From Vulcanimicrobiota bacterium (lineage in GTDB: Bacteria > Vulcanimicrobiota > Vulcanimicrobiia > Vulcanimicrobiales > Vulcanimicrobiaceae), in assembly GCA_019235995.1 (NCBI GenBank), contig JAFAJV010000138.1:1-38919 (forward strand): 38,919 bases of DNA, written 5' to 3'. Positions 32,463-38,919 of this stretch are shown here, in pieces. The first letter of the stretch is position 1, and each line of letters starts with the position of its first letter. Position numbers and translations under genes: made by a program. The notes under the pieces are model-generated. The model had not been told where the DNA came from and made no database searches. It was given only the letters and a program-made list of their open reading frames with translations.

Positions 32463-33497
32463 CTAGGCTTTAGCGACCAGCGCCGCCGTATGGCGCGCGA
32501 TCATCGCATCTTCATCCGTGGCCACGACCTCGACCACGGCGCCAAGGTAGCCCAAGCCCCCGCAAATCGCCGCCCGAACGTCGGCGGCGTTTTCCCCGAT
32601 TCCACCGGTGAAGACGAGCCGATCCAGACCGCCGAGCGCCGCCGCGAGCGCGCCGACCGCCTTCCTTGCAATGTAGGCGAACAACTCGAGCGCTTCGGCG
32701 GCAGCAGCATCGGTGCTCCTTCGGGCCAGCAGCTCCCGAACATCTTCCGTTTCTCCTGAAACCCCGAAGAGGCCGCAACGATTCGTGAGCAGATCGGTCA
32801 CCTCTCCGAGCGTTCGACCGTCCTGAAACAAGCGCAGGACGACTCCCGGATCGAGATCGCCGCTCCGCGTTCCCATCATGATCCCGCCGAGCACCGTTAG
32901 TCCCATCGTGGTGTCGACCGGCTTTCCGTCGCGTAACGCCGCCATGCTCGCGCCGCTACCGAGATGAGCGATTACGACGCGACCATTGGCCCGCTCGCCG
33001 AGCTGCGAACGGACGTACTCGTAGGATAAACCGTGAAAGCCGTAGCGCTGAATTTCGGGATAGAGCTCCCGTGCGATCGGCAACCTTCGGGTCACAAGCG
33101 GAAGCGATGCATGAAAGGCCGTGTCGTAACAGGCGATCTGGGGTATTCCGGGGTAGGCGCGAGAGGCCGCTTCAACGGCGTCAAGTGCTATGGGCAGATG
33201 CAACGGGTCGTAGATCGCCTCCGCGCGCAGGTCGGCGATAACGCTCGGGGTGATGATTTCGTGCGCGAGGTGCCGCGGGCCACCAAAGACGATCCGATGC
33301 CCAATACCCTGTGGCTCGAAAGCGGATTCGTGCAGGCGCCGTAGGACTTCGGAGACGGCCAAAGCTTGAGCTTGCGAATCCGACGAATCGACTGTTATCG
33401 CGTCGCTTAAGAGCTCTCGCTCGTCCTCGCTGGTCGCTTCGAAAAAGCCGTACTTCAGCGTCGACGAGCCGGCGTTCAGTGCGAGAACGCGAATCAT
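32463..33497 (-). CDS. ackA: Acetate/propionate kinase
   Basis: The protein is 344 aa, shorter than the roughly 400 of E. coli AckA but complete at both ends. It shows LALNAGSSTLKYGF (phosphate loop), GIGHRIVFGGPRH, PLHLPIALDAVEAA, YDTAFHASLP, RYGFHGLSYEYVRSQL, HLGSGASMAALRDGKPVDTT, MMGTRSGDLDPGV and FTGGIGENAADVRAAI. FHGLSYEYV in place of the classic FHGTSH marks a subgroup I associate with phosphoketolase. It converts acetyl phosphate plus ADP to acetate plus ATP. The gene follows the P-type ATPase gene by 94 bases on the same strand, so it is probably the last gene of this operon; the integrase remnant lies just beyond its stop. Confidence 0.92.
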   Translation of the reverse strand: MIRVLALNAGSSTLKYGFFEATSEDERELLSDAITVDSSDSQAQALAVSEVLRRLHESAFEPQGIGHRIVFGGPRHLAHEIITPSVIADLRAEAIYDPLHLPIALDAVEAASRAYPGIPQIACYDTAFHASLPLVTRRLPIARELYPEIQRYGFHGLSYEYVRSQLGERANGRVVIAHLGSGASMAALRDGKPVDTTMGLTVLGGIMMGTRSGDLDPGVVLRLFQDGRTLGEVTDLLTNRCGLFGVSGETEDVRELLARRSTDAAAAEALELFAYIARKAVGALAAALGGLDRLVFTGGIGENAADVRAAICGGLGYLGAVVEVVATDEDAMIARHTAALVAKA

Positions 33498-33591
33498 GCG
33501 GCGCTAAAGGGTCGCTCGCGCCGCTGTCCGGCCTGCGGCCACTTCACCGCGCTCCCGGCCTCGTCGGCGACCGCCGTCAAGCCTTTCTGAT

Positions 33592-36144
33592 TCATCGTTG
33601 AGCCGACGCCGTCGCTTTCGCCGAAAACTGCTCAGTAGGGCTTTTGTAAAACAACAGCTTGGCCAGCTCGATCAAGCCGAGATAAGCCACGATCATTAGC
33701 CCGAGCACGATGAAAAAGAACGGCGGCAGCGGGACGAAACCGAGCGTATGGGCGAGCGGCGTGAACGGTAGCGCAATCCCGATTGCGACGACGGCGAGCG
33801 TCGTTGCCGTGAGCTGCCAGCTGGCGTGGCTGGTGAAAAACGGAACCCGGCGCGTGCGGATCAAGAAAATCACTAGCGATTGCGTCGAGAGCGACTCGAC
33901 GAACCAACCGGTATGGAAGAGCTCCTGGCCGGCGTGGAATATGTTCAGCATAACCCAGAAAGTGAGAAAATCGAAGATCGAGGAGATCGGCCCGAACACG
34001 AGCATGAAGCGCTGAATGAACTGCATGTCCCAGTGTGCGGGGCGCTCTAGCTGGCCCTCATCGACGTTGTCGGTGGGGATCGTCATCTCGCTCGTATCGT
34101 AAAGCAGGTTGTTAAGCAAGATTTGCGACGGCAACATCGGCAAAAAGGGAAGGATCAGCGACGCGCCCGCGGCACTGAACATGTTGCCGAAGTTCGACGA
34201 AACGCCCATCAGCACGTACTTCGTCGTATTAGCAAAGATACGACGGCCTTCGACGACACCGTCGGCGAGTATGTTGAGGTCCTTCTCGAGCAAGACGATG
34301 TCGGCGGCGTCCTTTGCGACGTCGGTTGCCGAATCGACGGAGATGCCGACGTCGGCATCGTGGATCGCCTCCGCGTCATTGACACCGTCCCCCAAAAAGC
34401 CGACGTCCTTCTTGGCGGCGCGCTGTAACTTGATGATACGCGACTTTTGGTCGGGCGTGACGCGCGCGAAGATCGTCGTCCGATCGAGAGCGCCGCTGAG
34501 GGCGGTGTCGCTCATCGCGGCGACCTCCTTGCCGGTGAGCACGCCGGCAACAGATAAACCGAGTTCGCGGCAGACGACCTGCGCGGTGAGATCGCTGTCC
34601 CCGGTGACGACCTTGAGCTGCACGCCGAGCGCCGACAGCTTCCGCAGGCTATCGGCGGCGCCGGGCTTCGGCTCGTCGGCGAACATCAGGAGACCGACCG
34701 GTGTTAGGTCGCGTTCGTCCTGGGGGGAGATCTTCGTCAGCGAACTCGCTTCCCGCTGCGCGACAGCGATCGTGCGGCTTCCGCTCTCGAGCTCGCGATC
34801 GCTCAGCGCCTTGAACTGGGAGTTCACCTCCCGGCAGCGCGCTTCGATTGCCTCGGGCGCGCCTTTGGTTACGAGCAGCCGGCGTCCATCGGGCGCCTGG
34901 ACGAGGACCGACATCATCTGGCGCTCATAGTCGAACGGCGCACGATCGAGCTCGTGATACTCTCCGGCGCCCTGTCGTTGCGCCGGTGTCGCAGCCTCCC
35001 AGAGCGCTACGTCTAGGGCACTTCCACTGACGATGCTCCCGTCTTGGAAGACGACGTCGCTGCAAGATAAGCCAAGAACGATGCAATCCTGCGAGGTCGT
35101 TCCGCTCGCGTCGATTCCGTTGCGGAACGAAATCTTCCCTTGAGTTAGCGTTCCGGTCTTGTCGGTGAAGAGGATTTCGACGTTGCCGAGATCCTCGATG
35201 CTCACCAGCCGCTTGACGATGACCGACTTCTTGGCGAGCTGGCGCGCTCCGGCCGACAGGCTGATCGTGACGATTGCCGGCAATAACTGCGGCGTTATGC
35301 CGATGGCGATAGCGAGTGCGAACATCAGCGATTCGATCAACGGATGGTGGAGCAGCGCGTTGCCGGCGAAAATGACGATTACCAGAATCACCGTGATTCG
35401 GACGAGGAGCATCGAAAAGTCTTGCAACCCGCGCTCGAACGCCGTTTGTGGAGGGCGTTCGGAAAGTTTGTGCGCGATCGAGCCAATCGCCGCGGAGCGT
35501 CCAGTCGCCACCACGACCCCGGTCGCTACGCCGTTCGTTACGACCGTACCGGAGTACGCGCAGCATTCGAAGTCCGAGTCGCCGCGGCTTTGGGCCGCGA
35601 TCGATTTTTCCGCCGGCATCGCCTCTCCGGTCAATGCGGCTTCGTTGCACGCCAACTCGCGAACGTCGACCAGCCGCAGATCGGCCGGAACGATGTCGCC
35701 GACAGCAAGTTCGACGATGTCGCCGGGAACGAGCTCGGCAACGTTCACGCTCTCGCGCTTGCCGCCGCGCACGACCAGCGCCTTGCGCTGCACGCGTGCG
35801 CGCAGATCGGCAACCGCTTTCTCGGAGTTGAACTCGTTGGCGAAGCTCAATCCGACGCTGAGCACGACGATCGCCAGGATGATTAGCGCATCGGAACGGT
35901 CGTGGAGCCAGAGCGAGAGCAGCGCGGTCGCGATCAAGAGCAGAAGGAATGGATTATTGAACTGCCGCGCTAGAGTCGCTAGCGGATTGGGCCGGCTCTC
36001 TTCGATCTCGTTTCGTCCGACGTTTCGAAGACGCACTTGCGCCTCCGCAAGCGAAAGGCCGGCGGAGGAGGTACCCAGCCTGCTCAGCACCTCTTCGGGG
36101 GTGAGCGTCGACGCGGTTTTTAGATCGAGAGGCTCCGTTGCCAC
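33592..36144 (-). CDS. mgtA: MgtA-type P-type ATPase (Mg2+-importing)
   Basis: About 850 aa from GTG 36144. Order: cation ATPase N-domain (LTPEEVLSRLGTSSAGLSLA), actuator TGEAMPAEKS, phosphorylation site ILFTDKTGTLTQGKISF (Asp at about 328), GFLGDGVNDAEAIHDADVGI, and C-terminal membrane helices with ILLNNLLYDTSEMTIPTDNV and VFGPISSIFDFLTFW, the latter two typical of MgtA/MgtB rather than SERCA- or H+-ATPases. It uses ATP to move Mg2+ inward. The start is uncertain: an ATG at 36210 would overlap the phosphoketolase gene by 59 bases, whereas GTG 36144 lies seven bases past its stop. It is the third of four operon genes. Confidence 0.9.
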   Translation of the reverse strand: MATEPLDLKTASTLTPEEVLSRLGTSSAGLSLAEAQVRLRNVGRNEIEESRPNPLATLARQFNNPFLLLLIATALLSLWLHDRSDALIILAIVVLSVGLSFANEFNSEKAVADLRARVQRKALVVRGGKRESVNVAELVPGDIVELAVGDIVPADLRLVDVRELACNEAALTGEAMPAEKSIAAQSRGDSDFECCAYSGTVVTNGVATGVVVATGRSAAIGSIAHKLSERPPQTAFERGLQDFSMLLVRITVILVIVIFAGNALLHHPLIESLMFALAIAIGITPQLLPAIVTISLSAGARQLAKKSVIVKRLVSIEDLGNVEILFTDKTGTLTQGKISFRNGIDASGTTSQDCIVLGLSCSDVVFQDGSIVSGSALDVALWEAATPAQRQGAGEYHELDRAPFDYERQMMSVLVQAPDGRRLLVTKGAPEAIEARCREVNSQFKALSDRELESGSRTIAVAQREASSLTKISPQDERDLTPVGLLMFADEPKPGAADSLRKLSALGVQLKVVTGDSDLTAQVVCRELGLSVAGVLTGKEVAAMSDTALSGALDRTTIFARVTPDQKSRIIKLQRAAKKDVGFLGDGVNDAEAIHDADVGISVDSATDVAKDAADIVLLEKDLNILADGVVEGRRIFANTTKYVLMGVSSNFGNMFSAAGASLILPFLPMLPSQILLNNLLYDTSEMTIPTDNVDEGQLERPAHWDMQFIQRFMLVFGPISSIFDFLTFWVMLNIFHAGQELFHTGWFVESLSTQSLVIFLIRTRRVPFFTSHASWQLTATTLAVVAIGIALPFTPLAHTLGFVPLPPFFFIVLGLMIVAYLGLIELAKLLFYKSPTEQFSAKATASAQR

Positions 36145-36151
36145 CTTGGAA

Positions 36152-38680
36152 TTAGGCGTCGCTGAATAGCCCTGCACGAGGTTGGCCCTTTGCCGGCGGC
36201 GGAGGAACATCCGACTCGCTAAAATCGGCCGTCCATCGCCAGTTCGTGATCTCCGGCATATCGTCCAGATGCTGGCGAATGTAATCGTGGTGTTCGTAGA
36301 GCTTTCGTTCGAACATTTCGACTACATCCGAACTCACTGAACGCAACCTCGGGACGTATTTCAGGGCGGCGATGGCAAGGTGAAACCGGCTCATCTCGTT
36401 CACGACCACCATGTCGAAAGGCGTCGTGGTCGTTCCGCGATCGATGTAGCCGCGCACGTGAAAACGCTCCTCGCTGGAACGCCCGTGAACCAACGAGTGA
36501 ATGAGCCAGCGGTTGTTGTGGAAGGCGAAGATAACGGGCGCGTCTTTCATAAAAAGCGCGTCAAAGGACATGTTGTCCAATCCATGCGGATGATCGTCGG
36601 GCATCATCAGGGCGCTCAGATCCACCACGTTGACGACGCGCACCTTGATGCCCGGGACGTGCTTCTGCAGAAGCCACGAGGCCGCACACGTTTCGATGGT
36701 CGGCACGTCGCCCGCGCACGCCAGTACGACATCGGGCGCTCCGCCCCCATCGTTGGTCGCAAAGTCCCAAATCGACGCACCCCGCGAGCAATGCTCGAGG
36801 GCCTCGGTCATGTTCAGCCATTGAAGCTGCGGCGCCTTGCCACAGGTTACGATGTTGACGTAATTACGGCTTCGCAGGCAATGGTTGAAAACGCTCAGCA
36901 GACAATTGCTGTCCGGAGGATAGTACACGCGTATGACGTCTTTTCTGCGGCCAAATGCATTGTCGACGAATCCCGTCGCCTGATGGCTGAAGCCATTATG
37001 ATCCTGTCGAAATGCATGGCTTGTGAGCAGAACGTTCAGCGACCCCAACGGTCGGCGCCACGGATACTCGCGGCACTGCTCGAGCCACTTGGCGTGCTGC
37101 GTCAGCATCGAATCGACGACTTGCGCGAAAGCTTCGTATGAAGACCACAGTCCGTGCCGCCCGGTCAGTAAATATCCCTCGAGCCAGCCCTGGCAGCAGT
37201 GCTCGCTCAATACCTCCATGACGCGCCCATCGGCGGCGAGATCGTCGTCGATCGAAACGATCTCCGCAGCGAAACGGCGCTTAGTGACCTCGAAGACTGA
37301 GCCTAAGCGGTTGGAGTTCGTTTCGTCGGGGCAAAAAAATCGGAAGTTCGCCGGGTTTAGTTTGAAAATATCTCTGAAGAAGTCGCCCAGCTTTCGCGGG
37401 GCTTCGGCAATCACCTGACCCGGTCCGGGAATCTCGAGCGCATAGTTTGTAAAGTCGGGGAGGTCGAGCTCGATCAATAAGCGGCCGCCGTTGACGTGCG
37501 GATTGCCACCCATGCGGCGGTTGCCCGAAGGCGCGAGCTCCGCCAATTCGTCGATGAACCTGCCGCGCTCGTCGAAGAGCCGCTCAGGTTCGTAACTTCG
37601 CATCCAGGCTTCGAGAATCGCCAGATGCTCGGGGTTTTCGCGAACCATGGTGAGCGGAACTTGGTGGGCGCGGAACGTTCCTTCGATCGGGATTCCGTCG
37701 ACTTCTTTCGGACCGGTCCATCCTTTAGGCGTGCGCAGGACAATCATCGGCCAGACGGGCTGCCTCCGAAACCCGGTCCGGCGGGCTTCGTCCTGAATCG
37801 CGCGAATCTCCGCGTAGCAATCGTCGAGCGCTCCGGCAAGGAGTTGGTGAACGATCTCGGGATCGTCACCCTCGACAAAATACGGCTTGTAGCCACGACC
37901 GATATAGAGCGCCTTCAAGTCTTCGTCGCTCGTCCGGGCCTCCACGGTGGGCGCGGAAATCTTATAGCCGTTCAGGTGCAGAATCGGCAGAACCGCGCCA
38001 TCGCACACCGGGTTGAGAAAGTTCACCGACTTCCAGCTTCCTTCGAGCGGGCACGTTTCGGATTCTCCGTCACCGATCACGCAAACGACGATCAGATCGG
38101 GATTGTCGAACGCCGCGCCGAACGCATGCACGAGCGAGTAGCCGAGTTCTCCGCCTTCGTGCATGGAGTTCGGGACGTGCGGTCCGCAATGGCTCGCGAA
38201 GCCGCCCGGCGTCGAGAATTTCCTAAAAAGCAGCCTCAGGCCATTCTCGTCCGGCGTCATTTCCGGGTGGACTTCGGTAAACGTCCCTTCCAGGTAGGAG
38301 TTTGCGTTGAGCGACGGGCCGCCGTGTCCGGGACCAGCTATGTAAATGATATTTGCGTCATGTTCCTTGATCAGGCGGTTCAGGTGAACGTAAATGAGGT
38401 TCTGTCCCGGTGAAGTTCCCCAGTGCCCGAGCAGCCGCGGTTTGATCTGCTCGGCTCTGAGCGGCTTGCGCAATAAGGGATTCTCGAAAAGATAGATCTG
38501 ACCGACGCACAGATAGTTAGCGGCGCGCCAGTACCGGTCCATCTTGTCCAGCATCTCCGGCGCGAGCGGTCCTTTGGGGACCGGGACCGAGACTTGCGGT
38601 TGCCCATTCGCCTCAACAGCAGTAGACAACGCCGCATCGAAGACAAATCGGCGGGTGCCCGCATCGTTCTTAAGCGTCAT
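36152..38680 (-). CDS. xfp: Phosphoketolase (xylulose-5-P/fructose-6-P)
   Basis: The protein is 842 aa, full length for the family. The N-terminal TPP domain has [40 protein letters not shown] and [16 protein letters not shown] (TPP-Mg site). The central part contains [20 protein letters not shown] and [20 protein letters not shown]. The C-terminal domain has [14 protein letters not shown] and [17 protein letters not shown]. It cleaves xylulose-5-P and/or fructose-6-P to acetyl phosphate plus glyceraldehyde-3-P or erythrose-4-P. It lies 24 bases behind the Cys/His-rich small gene. Acetate kinase is encoded in the same run, completing a short ATP-yielding route. Confidence 0.95.
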   Translation of the reverse strand: MTLKNDAGTRRFVFDAALSTAVEANGQPQVSVPVPKGPLAPEMLDKMDRYWRAANYLCVGQIYLFENPLLRKPLRAEQIKPRLLGHWGTSPGQNLIYVHLNRLIKEHDANIIYIAGPGHGGPSLNANSYLEGTFTEVHPEMTPDENGLRLLFRKFSTPGGFASHCGPHVPNSMHEGGELGYSLVHAFGAAFDNPDLIVVCVIGDGESETCPLEGSWKSVNFLNPVCDGAVLPILHLNGYKISAPTVEARTSDEDLKALYIGRGYKPYFVEGDDPEIVHQLLAGALDDCYAEIRAIQDEARRTGFRRQPVWPMIVLRTPKGWTGPKEVDGIPIEGTFRAHQVPLTMVRENPEHLAILEAWMRSYEPERLFDERGRFIDELAELAPSGNRRMGGNPHVNGGRLLIELDLPDFTNYALEIPGPGQVIAEAPRKLGDFFRDIFKLNPANFRFFCPDETNSNRLGSVFEVTKRRFAAEIVSIDDDLAADGRVMEVLSEHCCQGWLEGYLLTGRHGLWSSYEAFAQVVDSMLTQHAKWLEQCREYPWRRPLGSLNVLLTSHAFRQDHNGFSHQATGFVDNAFGRRKDVIRVYYPPDSNCLLSVFNHCLRSRNYVNIVTCGKAPQLQWLNMTEALEHCSRGASIWDFATNDGGGAPDVVLACAGDVPTIETCAASWLLQKHVPGIKVRVVNVVDLSALMMPDDHPHGLDNMSFDALFMKDAPVIFAFHNNRWLIHSLVHGRSSEERFHVRGYIDRGTTTTPFDMVVVNEMSRFHLAIAALKYVPRLRSVSSDVVEMFERKLYEHHDYIRQHLDDMPEITNWRWTADFSESDVPPPPAKGQPRAGLFSDA

Positions 38681-38704
38681 ATTTGAAGTAGGTTGCAGCG
38701 GGTG

Positions 38705-38893
38705 TCAGCCCGGTTGCAATTCGTGGACGCACTCGTAGACGTCGTGATGTCCTACTTTAGGTTCGCAGCGTACCTCGGTGTGGCGTGAAACGTGATGGTC
38801 GTGGACACACGCCGCCTCCTGGCAGATCTTACCTTCGTCGGAAGGCTTGCACTGAGGGCTCTTATGTTCGTGGCGTTCCGTGTGGGAAGTCAT
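38705..38893 (-). CDS. 62-aa Cys/His-rich small protein
   Basis: The protein has five Cys (15, 24, 29, 43, 55) and ten His in 62 residues, with clusters KICQEAACVHDHHVSRH and VRCEPKVGHHDVYECVHEL. It is acidic and soluble, without a signal peptide. This composition suggests zinc or other metal binding, or a redox switch. The ATG at 38893 follows GAGGATAATTCAAA, a moderate ribosome binding site. It heads the phosphoketolase operon, 24 bases upstream of xfp; the promoter would lie at or beyond the window end. No known family is recognised. Confidence 0.7.
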   Translation of the reverse strand: MTSHTERHEHKSPQCKPSDEGKICQEAACVHDHHVSRHTEVRCEPKVGHHDVYECVHELQPG

Positions 38894-38919
38894 TTTGAAT
38901 TATCCTCGTTTTTGAGCTC

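Noticed and set aside
32463-33497. Acetate kinase truncated by the integrase insertion
   Set aside because: Although shorter than E. coli AckA, it contains all active-site blocks and ends with a normal C-terminal helix after the GGIGENA motif. Short forms are usual in this subgroup.
1-38919. tRNA, rRNA, riboswitch or intact insertion sequence
   Set aside because: Both strands were read for cloverleaf-like GTTCGA-containing segments, conserved rRNA stretches and transposase motifs. None was convincing; GGTTCGAA-like hits fall inside coding frames.

Overview
The window is high-GC DNA packed with short intergenic gaps. A TonB-dependent receptor, several lipobox and Sec signal peptides and many secreted beta-propeller or orphan proteins point to a diderm, free-living soil-type bacterium. 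The mix (phosphoketolase, DyP peroxidase, secreted propellers, TonB receptors with a carboxypeptidase-like N-terminal domain) recalls Candidatus Eremiobacterota (WPS-2) or Acidobacteriota. That placement is inference: there is no rRNA or other phylogenetic marker here.

Layout. (1) 1-7057, minus strand: a tightly packed five-gene operon, in transcription order an unknown 137-aa protein, a GH20-type beta-N-acetylhexosaminidase, a polytopic transporter with a C-terminal PDZ domain, a SAM methyltransferase, and a HyuA-type hydantoinase/oxoprolinase cut by the window edge. (2) 7121-8455, plus: a membrane-anchored RskA-like protein and a GNAT acetyltransferase. (3) 8452-11614, minus: a membrane protein followed by a TonB-dependent receptor with a His-rich mature N-terminus. 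(4) 11677-18320: mostly secreted or lipid-anchored proteins (an EXORDIUM-like lipoprotein, a second unknown lipoprotein, two small secreted orphans, a beta-propeller), plus a small zincin-like metallopeptidase, a DUF1203 protein and an unlisted 37-aa membrane peptide. (5) 18325-20511, minus: a seven-repeat lectin-like propeller fused to a papain-like (C70-like) cysteine protease, with a co-transcribed 208-aa partner. (6) 20659-24739: three NTF2-like proteins (two clearly paralogous), an S41 peptidase and a GNAT protein preceded by a directly abutting 37-codon ORF. (7) 24734-30044: two divergent operons sharing 48 bp, one with a flavoprotein that has lost its redox cysteines plus a secreted protein, the other with a DyP-type peroxidase behind two unusual partners. 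(8) 30056-32027, minus: a DUF2252 protein and a DUF1345-like membrane protein. (9) 32082-32460: a decayed tyrosine integrase. (10) 32463-38893, minus: a Cys/His-rich 62-aa protein, phosphoketolase, an MgtA-type P-ATPase and acetate kinase.

How the genes may work together. The last operon is coherent: phosphoketolase makes acetyl phosphate, acetate kinase turns it into ATP, and the P-type ATPase consumes ATP for cation import, a layout that fits survival under stress or energy limitation. The DyP operon and the divergent flavoprotein look like a redox module. The GH20/transporter/HyuA operon fits salvage of amino-sugar or cell-wall fragments. These links are inferred from gene order only. No tRNA, rRNA, CRISPR array or intact insertion sequence was seen.
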